Assembly (NCBI RefSeq): GCF_017163705.1
Contig: NZ_JAFIWB010000016.1
Span: forward strand, 1 to 64,000
Reading direction: 5' to 3'
Source of the DNA: Xanthomonas bonasiae
GTDB taxonomy: Bacteria > Pseudomonadota > Gammaproteobacteria > Xanthomonadales > Xanthomonadaceae
DNA: 64,000 bases
Shown: one piece after another, positions 49,576-59,312 of the stretch
Layout: every line of letters starts with the position of its first letter
Numbering within the stretch: position 1 is the first letter of the stretch
Notes under the pieces: model-generated
Databases searched by the model: none
Seen by the model: the letters and a program-made list of their open reading frames with translations, nothing else
Told to the model about the DNA's origin: nothing
Made by a program: the position numbers and the translations under genes

Positions 49576-50700
49576 ATGAAGATACTGATTGTGCTGACGT
49601 ACTACACGCCCTACATGAGTGGCGTGACAGAGTATGCGCGTATGCTTGCGGAAGACCTTGCAGGACGTCACGACGTGACGGTGCTTACTACGCAGCACGA
49701 TTCGTCGCTGCCCAATGAGCAGATTGTGGGTGGGGTGCGTGTCATTCGCTCTCCCGTGTTTGCTCGCCTGCATAAAGGAGTGCTCAGTTGGCGTTTTATT
49801 GCTGATTTCATCAGGCTTTCTCGGCATCATGATGTAGTCAACCTGCATATGCCGATGCTTGAATCCGGTGCGTTATCGCTTCTTGTCCCGTCACGTAAGC
49901 TTGTAGTGAATTACCAGTGCGATATGGCGGTCGTTGGCGGGCTAGTGGATAAGCTGGCTGTGACGGTGACGCGGCTCTCTTGCTGGCTTGCAACCCGTCG
50001 GGCCCGAGACGTAGGAGTTATCACCCACGACTATGCGGCATCATCGGATTGGCTAAAGGCAGTGCGCTACAAGCAACATGAAGTCTTGGCGCCAATGAAG
50101 GATATGCCGCTGCTGGATACAGAAGCGGCTGCGGACGGTGTCTTCAGGTTCGGCTTTGTTGGTCGATTTGTCGCGGAAAAGGGACTTCCAGTACTGTTGG
50201 AAGCGTTCGCTGATGTGCATCGGCGCTATGGTGACAGGGTGCGGTTGGTGCTCGTGGGCGACACGCATAATGTTGCGGGCGGGAGTGTCATGGACTCCAT
50301 CCATGGCAACATCATGGCGCTGGGTTCTGCTGCCGAGGTGCGTGGCCGCGTAAGCGAGGATGAGTTGCGTCGCTTTTACGCTGAACTGGATGTTCTTGTG
50401 CTGCCAAGTGTTAACCGCTACGAGGCGTTTGGCATGGTGCAGTTGGAAGCGATGCTCAGTGGAGCGCAAGTTATTTCGTCGGATCTGCCGGGTGTGCGCA
50501 CAATTGTGCAAAATACGGGAAATGGAGAAGTGGTGCCGCGTTCGGACGCACGAGCGCTGGCCGACGCGATGGAGCGCATGATTGCTCAGCACGGCAGCCG
50601 TACGCGTGCTCAAGTGCGCGATCAGACGTTGCGTGCATACCCATTGCGGCGGTTTTTCGAGCTGCAAGAAGATATGCTGTTGTCCGCTATGCATGGGTGA
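49576..50700 (+). CDS. GT4-family glycosyltransferase
   Basis: A 374-residue GT-B enzyme. The N-terminal half opens MKILIVLTYYTPYMSGVTEY, the C-terminal domain has FGFVGRFVAEKGLPVLLEAF, and the donor-binding E-x7-E lies in RYEAFGMVQLEAMLSGA. The ATG at 49576 is preferred over a GTG 15 bases upstream because the first strand then starts the protein. It lies 4 bases after the SMR gene, in the same lower-GC stretch. It may build part of a side branch or the outer core; the sugar is unknown. Confidence 0.85.
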   Translation: MKILIVLTYYTPYMSGVTEYARMLAEDLAGRHDVTVLTTQHDSSLPNEQIVGGVRVIRSPVFARLHKGVLSWRFIADFIRLSRHHDVVNLHMPMLESGALSLLVPSRKLVVNYQCDMAVVGGLVDKLAVTVTRLSCWLATRRARDVGVITHDYAASSDWLKAVRYKQHEVLAPMKDMPLLDTEAAADGVFRFGFVGRFVAEKGLPVLLEAFADVHRRYGDRVRLVLVGDTHNVAGGSVMDSIHGNIMALGSAAEVRGRVSEDELRRFYAELDVLVLPSVNRYEAFGMVQLEAMLSGAQVISSDLPGVRTIVQNTGNGEVVPRSDARALADAMERMIAQHGSRTRAQVRDQTLRAYPLRRFFELQEDMLLSAMHG

Positions 50701-51531
50701 GAGCCGGCGTCGCTTGATCACTTCGTTGTATGTGCTGGGTGCGCGATTGCGTGTGGGGAGCGCTGTAGCGTCCCTCTGTAGCTGAGCGATTAATGTCGCT
50801 GGCGATCCCATCTGTTGAAGGGGGTAAAGCGATCTGCCATTGGCTGGTCTGGACAATGCCTGCGCGGACGCATATTCGGTGTGGTTGTAGCGCATGAACG
50901 ATGCTTTGAGTGCTGTTCCCTATTGGGTAAGCAAAGGAAGCGAGCTTTGACTTGCTTGTACACCGCTTCCCGATTACCTTGAGCTTATGGGTATCGAGTC
51001 AGCGCAGTCATCTCTTTGTAATGACGCTGGAGGCTGTCGGCGCGACGCACTTGAATCCTAAGACGGGGCTCAGTTGGGGGGGGCTTCCTGAAGCAAGTAG
51101 CGATTGCTGTATCGCGTGTTATTGCCGGCATGTGCTGTGTCGCTTTGCGATGAAGCCCATGTGGCAGAGAAGGCGTGCTTGGCGATGAGGCGATGCATAA
51201 AGCGTGCTTCGAAGAAGCGAATTTATAGTGACGCGCCGTTTTACGTTGAAATGCCTCTGCTTCAGATTCTTTCATGGGGCTCATATGGTGGCTTTGTGAT
51301 CTTCTGCTTGTGCTGTCATGCCTTGGTTCGAAGCATCATTCGGGGCTAGTGATGCCATGTGAGCTGAGTTGCGGGCGGGCGATGCTGCCTTTCGGCACGA
51401 TTAAAGCCGCGGCGCATGAGCCGCGGTCGCGTCAGGAAATTGCTCGAAGCGGTGCGAATTGAGATGGTCGTGGCGATAAAGCCTGGCGGCTCAAGATAGA
51501 TTTGACCTGAGAGAGTTCTTGCGGAGGGGCT
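50701..51531. other. Long gene-free region inside the LPS locus
   Basis: About 830 bases with no credible gene on either strand: short frames only, no recognised domain, no clear ribosome sites except near the end. A minus-strand fold CCGCGGC-N6-GCCGCGG (51407-51426) followed by CTTTAAT could be a terminator. A GCGGAGGGG ribosome site at the end serves the methyltransferase. The region could be a decayed gene or a recombination scar, which is common in this variable locus, but no family remnant could be named. Confidence 0.5.
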
Positions 51532-52230
51532 ATGGATGACAGTTCGGAGCTGTTTCAGCAGTCTTACTACGACGGCAATGGACAGAACGGGGACAGGCCC
51601 GCTTTGCGGCTCTTCACACGGCTTGCGCGTAGGTACATCTCTTCCGGAAGCGTGTTGGACTTTGGCTGCGGACCTGGGTTTCTGCTGAATCATCTTCGCA
51701 GACACTTCGAGGTGGCCGGCGTCGAGGCTAGCGATTGGGCGCGTGCGGAGGCTGCCCGCCGTACAGGGGTTCCAATACATGCTTCCATTCGCGAGATTGG
51801 GGACAAGAGCCTCTCTGGGATCGTTTCTATTCATGTGGTTGAACACATCGAGGACGTGTCCCTTGAAGAGGTACTTGCCGAATGGTTCCGCGTTTTGCGA
51901 CCTGGCGGGCGGGCACTGGTGGTAACCCCGGATGCCGGAGGCGTTGCAGCAAGGCGAAAAGGCGCAGATTGGATCGCCCTGACGGATCCGACCCATATCA
52001 ATCTCAAAACGCATCAGCAGTGGCGCGAAGTATTCAAAAGAGCAGGCTTCTCCTGCATCGCGGAGGCTGCTGACGGGCTTTGGGATTTTCCCTATATCCT
52101 GAAAGGGCTTGGTCGCGCTGAAGTGCTTTTGTTGGGATGGCCGACGTTGTTCCAATTTATATTTGCAAGGCTCGTGCTTCCCCCCGGGAGCGGAGAGTCA
52201 ACGATCCTCGTGCTGGAAAAGCCTCTCTAA
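51532..52230 (+). CDS. Class I SAM-dependent methyltransferase
   Basis: A 232-residue Rossmann-fold methyltransferase with motif I VLDFGCGPGFLLNHL near residue 41, a post-I acid in VAGVEASD, and motif II/III IVSIHVVEHIEDVSLEEVLA and VLRPGGRALVVTPD. It resembles small methyltransferases of polysaccharide loci that methylate sugar hydroxyls. A GGAGGGG ribosome site precedes the ATG. It is isolated by the 830-base gene-free stretch upstream and converges with the HAD-UbiA gene. Substrate unknown. Confidence 0.85.
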   Translation: MDDSSELFQQSYYDGNGQNGDRPALRLFTRLARRYISSGSVLDFGCGPGFLLNHLRRHFEVAGVEASDWARAEAARRTGVPIHASIREIGDKSLSGIVSIHVVEHIEDVSLEEVLAEWFRVLRPGGRALVVTPDAGGVAARRKGADWIALTDPTHINLKTHQQWREVFKRAGFSCIAEAADGLWDFPYILKGLGRAEVLLLGWPTLFQFIFARLVLPPGSGESTILVLEKPL

Positions 52231-52356
52231 GATCTTTAGGCGCTCGGGTCGTTTTTGCTCCAGGCAATCGGTCCTCTCGGGACAGTAACTCCAGATTCCG
52301 TAGGTGACATGCGGGGACACAGGTCTGGGCGATCATGGCGCTGGATATCCCACACA

Positions 52357-53787
52357 TCACATCGCTGCCAAGACAGCGGCCGCCCCCAGCAACACTGTGA
52401 TCAGGCTGCCCCGATCCTTGACTGCAAAAACGACGGGGTCATCATGCATCAGCCCTCGGTGCGCGAGCATCCAGGTTCGGCTGATCCAGTAGAGAAGAAT
52501 CGGGCACAGAAGCCACAGGAAGAATGGGTGGCTATATAACGCCTGACTGTCGGGCGTGTTGATGTACAAGCAGAGGACCAACACGGCCATCAATCCGGAT
52601 GCCGTTCCCAGGGATTGAACGAGCGAGAGATCCTCCACGTGATAGCCACGGCCGCTGGGGATGAACTTCCCCGCTCCTAGGGTCATCTGGAGTTCGGTAA
52701 AGCGCTTGAGCATGGCCAGACTCAGGAACAAGAAGAGCGACAGCGCCAGCAGCCAGAATGAGGGCGTCACACCGATGGCGGCTGCGCCGCCGATGATGCG
52801 GATCGTATACAGCGCAGCGAGCGTCACCACATCTATGATGACGATCTGTTTCAGTTTCAGCGAATAGGCAAGCGTCAGCAAGTAATACGTTGCGAGTACG
52901 GCCAAGAACGCTGGTGATGCCAGCCACGCGGTCGCCAGTCCGGCAATCGTTAGCAGTGGTGCTGCAACAAGTCCTGCGCGCAAATCCAGGGTTCCTGCTG
53001 CAAAGGGGCGACGTCGCTTGCGTGGATGTCCACGATCCGATTCAAGGTCTAACAAATCATTCAGCAGGTAAACGCCGGAGGCGCAAAGGCCGAATGCGAG
53101 GAAGGCCGATGCGGAAGTCAAGAGGCCATTCAGCTGGGAAAAGCTGTGGCTGGCCAGCAGTGGAACGAAGACAAGCAAATTCTTCAGCCACTGGTGCACG
53201 CGGAGGGCCTTCAGCCAAGTCAACGGGCTGCTGCCGCTGCGTGGCCAATATGCCTCGACGGAACAAACCTTAGCGGCAGCTTTCGAGACGGTCGGGCCTG
53301 CATTCACCACCCACGCGCTATGGGCGTGTTTCCAGATGCGGAGATCGACCATATCGTTGGCGACGTAATCAAAGCCCTTTTCGCCAAAACGCTCAAGCAG
53401 TAGCCGCGCCTTGCGGCTTCCCGCGAGATTTATTCGTCCGTCGCTACAATGTACTTCATCAAAAAGATTGAGGTGTTCAGCAATCGGGTATACCAGCTGC
53501 GCATCCGACGCCGTGCACAGCACGCGCGGACGGTCCGTGGTTTCGCGTAGCAGTTGCAAAACACGCGGATCGTAGGGAAGCGCCGCAGCGCTCCCCGCTC
53601 CGAATGCAGCCAGCTTGCGCTTCAGATGTGCTTTGCCACGAAACAACCATAGCGGGATGCACACCAGCAACCAAGGGCGGGAGGACAGCATGCTCAGGAA
53701 CGACTCGTAAAGCAGGTCGCTGAGCAGGAGCGTGCCGTCCAGGTCAACACAGAGCGCCCGAGGATGGGCCGGCGTTTCAGCGTTCAA
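52357..53787 (-). CDS. HAD-UbiA fusion, putative polyprenyl-phosphate phosphoribosyltransferase/phosphatase
   Basis: A 476-residue fusion. Residues 1-180 are a HAD phosphatase (VDLDGTLL with D15/D17; CTASD; VANDMVD). Residues 190-476 are a UbiA-type prenyltransferase with NDLLDLESD (243-251) and [13 protein letters not shown] (308-320). The segment [20 protein letters not shown] and the [15 protein letters not shown] loop match the DPPR-synthase branch (Rv3806c-like) that joins PRPP to polyprenyl phosphate. The HAD part could then remove the 5-phosphate, giving polyprenyl-phospho-ribose. A TTG start was taken because AAGGAAA lies 6 bases upstream; longer frames would run into etfA. Function is inferred from family. 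Confidence 0.75.
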   Translation of the reverse strand: MNAETPAHPRALCVDLDGTLLLSDLLYESFLSMLSSRPWLLVCIPLWLFRGKAHLKRKLAAFGAGSAAALPYDPRVLQLLRETTDRPRVLCTASDAQLVYPIAEHLNLFDEVHCSDGRINLAGSRKARLLLERFGEKGFDYVANDMVDLRIWKHAHSAWVVNAGPTVSKAAAKVCSVEAYWPRSGSSPLTWLKALRVHQWLKNLLVFVPLLASHSFSQLNGLLTSASAFLAFGLCASGVYLLNDLLDLESDRGHPRKRRRPFAAGTLDLRAGLVAAPLLTIAGLATAWLASPAFLAVLATYYLLTLAYSLKLKQIVIIDVVTLAALYTIRIIGGAAAIGVTPSFWLLALSLFLFLSLAMLKRFTELQMTLGAGKFIPSGRGYHVEDLSLVQSLGTASGLMAVLVLCLYINTPDSQALYSHPFFLWLLCPILLYWISRTWMLAHRGLMHDDPVVFAVKDRGSLITVLLGAAAVLAAM

Positions 53788-53839
53788 AGATTTTCCTTCA
53801 GCGGACGCCAACTGCCATCCACTTTGCGGTGCGTATCGT

Positions 53840-54781
53840 TCAACCAAGTGTCTTTTCCAACTCCGGCAACAAGGTGAACAAGTCACCCACCAGCCCGATA
53901 TCGGCGATCTCGAAGATCGGCGATTCCGGGTCCTTGTTGATCGCGACGATGGTGCCGGCGTCCTTGATCCCGGTCAGGTGCTGGATCGCGCCGGAGATGC
54001 CGACCGCCACGTACAGGTCCGGGGCGATGATCTTGCCGGTCTGGCCGACCTGCAGTTCGTTGGGCACGTAGCCGGCATCCACCGCCGCGCGCGAGGCGCC
54101 GACCGCGGCGCCGAGCTTGTCGGCCAGCTTGTAGATGATCTGGAAGTTCTCCGCCGAGCCCACGCCGCGGCCGCCGGAGACCACGCGCTTGGCGCTCTGT
54201 AGGTCGGGGCGGTCGGACTTGCCGGCAGCCAGGCCGACGAAGCGGGTGTGGCTGGGCAGCGTCGCGCTGACGCTGGCCGCCTCGATCGCCGCGCTGCCGC
54301 CCTTGGCCGCTTCCGGCCACGAGGCGCTGCGCACGGTGGCGACCACGGTCTGGTCGGCGGGCGCCTGCACGCTGATGATCGCGTTGCCGGCGTAGATCGG
54401 GCGCTTGAAGGCATATTCGCCATCGACCGCCATCAGGTCGGAGATCTGGTTGACCCCGAGCAGCGCGGCGACCACCGGCATCAGGTCCTTGCCGAAGGTG
54501 GTGGAGGGGCCGAACAGGTGGCTGTAGCCCTGTGCCAGCTGCGCGATCTGCGGCCCCAGCACCTGTGCGATGGCGTGTTCGTTGGCCGGATTGGCGACGG
54601 TAAGCACGCGGCCCACGCCGGCGATCTGCGCGGCCTGCGCGGCGACGGCGGCCGGGTCGGCGGCCAGCACCACGATGTCGATGGCGTCCGGCGACAGCGC
54701 CTGCGCGGCGCTGACGGTCTTGGCGGTGGCCGCGTTGAGCTGGCCGTTCAGGTGTTCGGCGACGACGAGGATCTTGGCCAT
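53840..54781 (-). CDS. etfA: Electron transfer flavoprotein, alpha subunit
   Basis: FAD-binding subunit of ETF (313 residues), passing electrons from acyl-CoA dehydrogenases to ETF-ubiquinone oxidoreductase. The C-terminal FAD site is plain: [32 protein letters not shown], and [20 protein letters not shown]. The ATG overlaps the last base of the etfB stop (TAATG). In Xanthomonas it marks the right edge of the variable LPS locus. Confidence 0.97.
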   Translation of the reverse strand: MAKILVVAEHLNGQLNAATAKTVSAAQALSPDAIDIVVLAADPAAVAAQAAQIAGVGRVLTVANPANEHAIAQVLGPQIAQLAQGYSHLFGPSTTFGKDLMPVVAALLGVNQISDLMAVDGEYAFKRPIYAGNAIISVQAPADQTVVATVRSASWPEAAKGGSAAIEAASVSATLPSHTRFVGLAAGKSDRPDLQSAKRVVSGGRGVGSAENFQIIYKLADKLGAAVGASRAAVDAGYVPNELQVGQTGKIIAPDLYVAVGISGAIQHLTGIKDAGTIVAINKDPESPIFEIADIGLVGDLFTLLPELEKTLG

Positions 54782-55527
54782 TACAGCAACCCCTTCTGCT
54801 TGAGTGCGGCCACCAGTTCGGCGGCGTCCTTGACCATCACCCCACGGCTGCGCTTGGGCGGCGGGGCGTAGTGGGTGGTGGCGAGGCTGTCGTTGGACTC
54901 CACGCCCAGCTCGGCGAATGCCAGGGTCTGCAGCGGCTTGCTCTTGGCCTTCATGATGTCGGGCAGCTTGATGAAGCGCGGCTCGTTCAGGCGCAGGTCG
55001 GTGGTGACCACGGCCGGCAGATCCACTTCCAGCGTCTCCAGGCCGGCGTCGACCTCGCGGGTCACCGTGGCCTTGCCGTCGGCGACGACCAGCTTGCCGG
55101 CGAAGGTGGCCTGCGGGCGGCCCCACAGCGTGGCCAGCATCTGCCCGGTCTGGTTGGCGTCGTCGTCGATCGCCTGCTTGCCCAGGATCACCAGGTCCGG
55201 CTGCTCCTGCTCGACCAGCTTGAGCAGGGCGCGGGCCGCGGTCAGCGGTTGGATCGCGGCGTCGGTGACCACGTGGATGGCGCGGTTGGCGCCCATCGCC
55301 AGGCCGTTGCGCAGGTGCGCGGCGGCATCGGCCGGGGCCAGGGTGACCACCACGACCTCGCTGGCGATGCCGGCGTCGCGCAGGCGCAACGCTTCTTCCA
55401 GGGCGATTTCGTCGAACGGATTGGGGGAAAGCTTGACGCCCTCGGTCACGACGCCGGAGCCGTCCGGCTTGACCTGGATGCGGACGTTGTAGTCCACCAC
55501 GCGCTTGTAGGCGACGAGGATTTTCAT
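54781..55527 (-). CDS. etfB: Electron transfer flavoprotein, beta subunit
   Basis: AMP-binding subunit of ETF (248 residues), with MKILVAYKRVVDYNVRIQVK at the start, SPNPFDEIALEEALRLRD, and LGKQAIDDDANQTGQMLA. It is the first gene of the etfB-etfA operon, divergent from rmlB with a 238-base gap that must hold promoters for both directions. Confidence 0.97.
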   Translation of the reverse strand: MKILVAYKRVVDYNVRIQVKPDGSGVVTEGVKLSPNPFDEIALEEALRLRDAGIASEVVVVTLAPADAAAHLRNGLAMGANRAIHVVTDAAIQPLTAARALLKLVEQEQPDLVILGKQAIDDDANQTGQMLATLWGRPQATFAGKLVVADGKATVTREVDAGLETLEVDLPAVVTTDLRLNEPRFIKLPDIMKAKSKPLQTLAFAELGVESNDSLATTHYAPPPKRSRGVMVKDAAELVAALKQKGLL

Positions 55528-55765
55528 CTTGTACGAGATCCTTCAGCAGTGCGGGAAGGCCCGGCCGCGGCGGCTGGCGCGGGGCAGTCGGTGGATTCTA
55601 ACCGCCGGCGATGGACCATGCGAGGGCGTATGGTGGATGTTGGGGCTTCGCGCTGAACGGAATCCGGTCGCGAGTTTAATGTTCGCTTGCTGGCGTTATG
55701 CTCTGCGGCCATGCGCCGGCCATCGCCTCGGCCAACCGACCAAGCAACACTTCAGGAGATAGGCA

Positions 55766-56821
55766 TTGGCAACATGGCTCGTCACCGGCGGCGCCGGGTT
55801 CATCGGCGGCAATTTCGTGCTGGAAGCGGTGTCGCGCGGCGTCCGCGTGATCAACCTGGACGCATTGACCTACGCCGGCAACCTGAACACGCTGGCGTCG
55901 CTGGACGGCCATCCCGACCACGTCTTCGTGCAGGGCGATATCGGCGACCGCGCGCTGGTCGCGCAACTGCTGCGCGAGCACCAGCCCGACGCGGTGCTGA
56001 ACTTCGCCGCCGAGAGCCATGTCGACCGTTCGATCGACGGCCCGGGCGCGTTCATCCAGACCAACGTGGTCGGCACGCTCGGCCTGCTGGAAGCGGTGCG
56101 CGATCACTGGAAGGCGCTGCCGGAAGGGCCGCGCGCCGCGTTCCGGTTCCTGCACGTGTCCACCGACGAGGTCTACGGCACGCTCGGCGAGACCGGCAAG
56201 TTCAGCGAGACCACGCCGTACGCGCCCAATTCGCCGTACTCGGCCTCCAAGGCCGCCTCCGACCACCTGGTGCGCGCGTTCCACCACACCTACGGCCTGC
56301 CGGTGTTGACCACCAACTGCTCCAACAACTACGGCCCGTACCATTTTCCCGAGAAGCTGATCCCGCTGGTGATCGCCAAGGCGCTGGCGGGCGAGCCGCT
56401 GCCGGTCTACGGCGACGGCAAGCAGGTGCGCGACTGGCTGTTCGTCGGCGACCACTGCGAGGCGATCCGCACCGTGCTGGAGAAGGGCCGGGTCGGCGAG
56501 ACCTACAACGTCGGCGGCAATTCCGAGAAGCAGAACATCGAGGTGGTGCAGGCGATCTGCGCGCTGCTCGATGCGCGCCGCCCGCGTGCCGACGGCAAGC
56601 CGCGCAGCAGCCAGATCACCCATGTCGCCGACCGCCCCGGCCACGACCGGCGCTATGCGATCGACGCGTCCAAGCTGAAGAACGAGCTGGGCTGGGAGCC
56701 GCAGTACAGCTTCGAGCAGGGCATCGCCACCACGGTGGACTGGTACCTGGCCAACCAGGCCTGGGTGCAGGGCGTGCTCGACGGCAGCTATCGGCTGGAA
56801 CGGATCGGCACGGCGGCATAA
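55766..56821 (+). CDS. rmlB: dTDP-glucose 4,6-dehydratase
   Basis: Second enzyme of dTDP-L-rhamnose synthesis (351 residues). The NAD motif [12 protein letters not shown], catalytic HVSTDEVYG and [12 protein letters not shown] are all intact. TTG at 55766 is the start, preceded by CAGGAGATAGG; no ATG fits the family N-terminus [11 protein letters not shown]. It is the first gene of rmlBACD. L-rhamnose would enter the O-antigen or core. Confidence 0.96.
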   Translation: MATWLVTGGAGFIGGNFVLEAVSRGVRVINLDALTYAGNLNTLASLDGHPDHVFVQGDIGDRALVAQLLREHQPDAVLNFAAESHVDRSIDGPGAFIQTNVVGTLGLLEAVRDHWKALPEGPRAAFRFLHVSTDEVYGTLGETGKFSETTPYAPNSPYSASKAASDHLVRAFHHTYGLPVLTTNCSNNYGPYHFPEKLIPLVIAKALAGEPLPVYGDGKQVRDWLFVGDHCEAIRTVLEKGRVGETYNVGGNSEKQNIEVVQAICALLDARRPRADGKPRSSQITHVADRPGHDRRYAIDASKLKNELGWEPQYSFEQGIATTVDWYLANQAWVQGVLDGSYRLERIGTAA

Positions 56822-56879
56822 CGCGAGTCCCTCGCAAGAGCCCGCACGTCCATGTGCGGACTTCCAAAGGAAGTAACCG

Positions 56880-57767
56880 ATGACACAACGCAAGGGCATC
56901 ATCCTGGCCGGCGGCTCCGGCACGCGGCTGTATCCGATCACCAAGGGCGTCAGCAAGCAGCTGCTGCCGGTGTACGACAAGCCGATGATCTATTACCCGC
57001 TCAGCGTGCTGATGCTGGCCGGCATTCGCGAAGTGCTGATCATCAATACGCCGCACGAGCAGGCCTTGTTCCGCGCGCTGCTGGGCGACGGCTCGCAGTG
57101 GGGCATGCGCCTGGAATACGCGGTGCAGCCGAGCCCGGACGGACTGGCGCAGGCCTACCTGATCGGTCGCGAGTTCATCGGCGGCAAGCCGAGCTGCCTG
57201 GTGCTGGGCGACAACATCTTCCATGGCCATGGTTTGACCGAGACCCTGCGCCGCGCCGACGCGCGGCAGCAGGGCGCCACCGTGTTCGGCTATTGGGTCA
57301 ACGACCCGGAGCGCTATGGCGTGGCCGAGTTCGACCAGGCCGGCAAGGTCATCGACATCGCCGAAAAGCCGGCCCAGCCGCGCTCCAACTATGCGGTCAC
57401 CGGGTTGTACTTCTACGACGGCCAGGCCAGTGACTACGCAGCCGAATTGAGGCCTTCGCCACGCGGAGAGCTCGAGATCACCGACCTCAATCGGTGCTAT
57501 CTGGATGCGGGGCAACTACATCTGGAAGCGCTGGGTCGCGGCTATGCTTGGCTGGATACCGGAACCCATCAATCCCTGCACGAAGCGTCCAACTTCATCG
57601 AGACCATTCAGGCGCGGCAAGGGTTGCAAGTGTGCTGCCCGGAAGAAATCGCCTTCTCGCAAGGCTGGATCAATGCCGAGCAGTTGCAACATCTGGCGCT
57701 CCCACTGGCAAAGAGCGGTTATGGCCTGTATTTGCAGGCACTGGCAAAACGAGGAAAGTTTCTTTGA
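56880..57767 (+). CDS. rmlA: Glucose-1-phosphate thymidylyltransferase
   Basis: First enzyme of dTDP-L-rhamnose synthesis (295 residues): joins dTTP and glucose-1-phosphate. The nucleotide-binding signature is [20 protein letters not shown], with [11 protein letters not shown] and [19 protein letters not shown]. Its stop overlaps the TTG start of rmlC (TTGA). Glucose-1-phosphate is supplied by XanA, encoded nearby. Confidence 0.97.
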   Translation: MTQRKGIILAGGSGTRLYPITKGVSKQLLPVYDKPMIYYPLSVLMLAGIREVLIINTPHEQALFRALLGDGSQWGMRLEYAVQPSPDGLAQAYLIGREFIGGKPSCLVLGDNIFHGHGLTETLRRADARQQGATVFGYWVNDPERYGVAEFDQAGKVIDIAEKPAQPRSNYAVTGLYFYDGQASDYAAELRPSPRGELEITDLNRCYLDAGQLHLEALGRGYAWLDTGTHQSLHEASNFIETIQARQGLQVCCPEEIAFSQGWINAEQLQHLALPLAKSGYGLYLQALAKRGKFL

Positions 57768-58321
57768 AAGTGATCGAAACCGCGATACCCGGCTGTGCCG
57801 TCATCGAACCTGCCGTATTTGAGGACGAGCGCGGTTACTTTTTTGAGAGCTGGAATGCCGAGCGTTTCGCTCGGCATGGCCTGCCGGCCACGTTCGTGCA
57901 AAGCAACGTGTCGGCATCATCAAAAGGCGTACTGCGCGGATTGCACTACCAGTGGCCGCGCCCGCAGGGCAAGCTGGTCAGCGTACTGGAGGGCGAGGTT
58001 TACGACGTGGCGGTGGACATCCGTCGCGGTTCTCCGCATTTCGGCCGCTGGGTGGCGGCAATGCTGAGCGCGGAAAACAGGAAACAATTCTGGATACCGG
58101 AAGGCTTTGCCCACGGGTTCGCGGTGCTGTCCAAGCGTGCGGTGTTCAGCTATCTGTGCACCGACGTGTACGTGAAGGAAGCCGACGCCGGCGTGCGCTG
58201 GGACGACGCGGCGATCGGAGTGGACTGGCCGATCAGCCAGCCGCTGCTGTCGGCCAAGGATGCGGTGGCGCCGTTTCTGGCCGACATCGCCGCCGAACGT
58301 CTGCCGGTGTATACGCCGTGA
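57764..58321 (+). CDS. rmlC: dTDP-4-dehydrorhamnose 3,5-epimerase
   Basis: Third enzyme of dTDP-L-rhamnose synthesis (185 residues, normal length). Cupin fold with catalytic His in [11 protein letters not shown] and Asp/Tyr in [15 protein letters not shown] and [14 protein letters not shown]. The TTG at 57764 overlaps the rmlA stop by 4 bases and follows GAGGAAAG; the GTG two codons later is an alternative. Its stop overlaps the GTG start of rmlD. Confidence 0.96.
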   Translation: MKVIETAIPGCAVIEPAVFEDERGYFFESWNAERFARHGLPATFVQSNVSASSKGVLRGLHYQWPRPQGKLVSVLEGEVYDVAVDIRRGSPHFGRWVAAMLSAENRKQFWIPEGFAHGFAVLSKRAVFSYLCTDVYVKEADAGVRWDDAAIGVDWPISQPLLSAKDAVAPFLADIAAERLPVYTP

Positions 58322-59232
58322 CCACGCTGGTGTTCGGCGCCAACGGCCAGGTCGGCCAGGAGCTGTTGCGCGCGCTGGCCGGACGCGGGCCGTTGCTGGC
58401 GACCACGCGCAGCGGCCGCCTGCCCGGCGGCAGCGCCTGCGAGAGAGCCGACTTCGACCAGCCGCAGACGCTGGGCACCTTGCTCGATCGGGTGCAGCCG
58501 ACGGCGGTGGTCAACGCGGCCGCCTATACCGCGGTGGATCGCGCCGAACAGGATCGCGACGCCGCGTTGCGCGCCAACGCCGAGGCGCCTGCGGTGATCG
58601 CCGGCTGGTGTGCGGCGCATGGCGTGCCGATGGTGCATTACTCCACCGACTACGTGTTCGATGGCCAGGGCACCCGCCCGTATCCGGAGGACGCACCGAT
58701 GGCGCCGCTGGGCGTGTATGGCGCGACCAAGCTCGCCGGCGAAGACGCGATCCGCGCCTCCGGCGCGCAGCACCTGATCTTCCGCACCGCCTGGGTCTAT
58801 GCCGCGCACGGCAACAACTTCCTGCGCACCATGCTGCGCGTCGGCGCCGAACGCGACGAGTTGCGCGTGGTCGCCGACCAGGCCGGCACGCCGACGCCGG
58901 CGGCGCTGATCGCCGATGTCACCGCGCAGGTCCTCGAACGGCGCGCTGCCGCGCAATCGGGCACTTGGCACCTGACCGCTGCCGGCCAGACCACCTGGCA
59001 CGGCTTCGCCGAAGCGATCTTCGAAGAGGCGCTCGCGGCGGGCCTGCTGGCGCGCGCGCCGCGCGTGCTGCCGATCGCCACGGCCGAGTACCCGACCCCG
59101 GCCAAGCGCCCGGCCTATTCGCGGCTGGATATTTCCAGGCTGCAACGCGATTTTTCGCTGGTGCTGCCGCAGTGGCGCGATGGCCTGCGCCGCGTGATCG
59201 GCGAACTGGCCACGCCAGCGCAGTCCGTGTAG
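58318..59232 (+). CDS. rmlD: dTDP-4-dehydrorhamnose reductase
   Basis: Last enzyme of dTDP-L-rhamnose synthesis (304 residues). The NADPH motif is GANGQVGQELL, with the catalytic Tyr/Lys in VYGATKLAGED and the HYSTDYVFDGQG segment. A GTG start overlaps the rmlC stop (GTGA). It is the end of the rmlBACD operon, closed by a strong bidirectional terminator. Confidence 0.96.
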   Translation: MTTLVFGANGQVGQELLRALAGRGPLLATTRSGRLPGGSACERADFDQPQTLGTLLDRVQPTAVVNAAAYTAVDRAEQDRDAALRANAEAPAVIAGWCAAHGVPMVHYSTDYVFDGQGTRPYPEDAPMAPLGVYGATKLAGEDAIRASGAQHLIFRTAWVYAAHGNNFLRTMLRVGAERDELRVVADQAGTPTPAALIADVTAQVLERRAAAQSGTWHLTAAGQTTWHGFAEAIFEEALAAGLLARAPRVLPIATAEYPTPAKRPAYSRLDISRLQRDFSLVLPQWRDGLRRVIGELATPAQSV

Positions 59233-59264
59233 CGCGCCGCGCGCCGGCAGCGAACGCAGGCATG

Positions 59265-59293
59265 AAAAAAGCCGGGCATCGCCCGGCTTTTTT
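59265..59293. terminator. Bidirectional rho-independent terminator between rmlD and xanB
   Basis: Perfect GCCGGGC / GCCCGGC stem with a 3-base loop, flanked by A6 on one side and T6 on the other. It can therefore end both the rmlBACD transcript (plus strand) and the xanB transcript (minus strand). Confidence 0.93.
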
Positions 59294-59312
59294 CTTTTCG
59301 CTGCAGCAGGAC

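Noticed and set aside
46924-50700. Classical three-gene Gtr O-antigen glucosylation cassette
   Set aside because: A flippase and a membrane transferase are present, but no GtrB-type GT2 polyprenyl-phosphate glucosyltransferase is encoded; the soluble enzyme is GT4.
50053-50895. Minus-strand frame across the GT4 gene and the following gap
   Set aside because: Mostly antisense to the glycosyltransferase, with no recognisable domain; not supported as a gene or transposase remnant.
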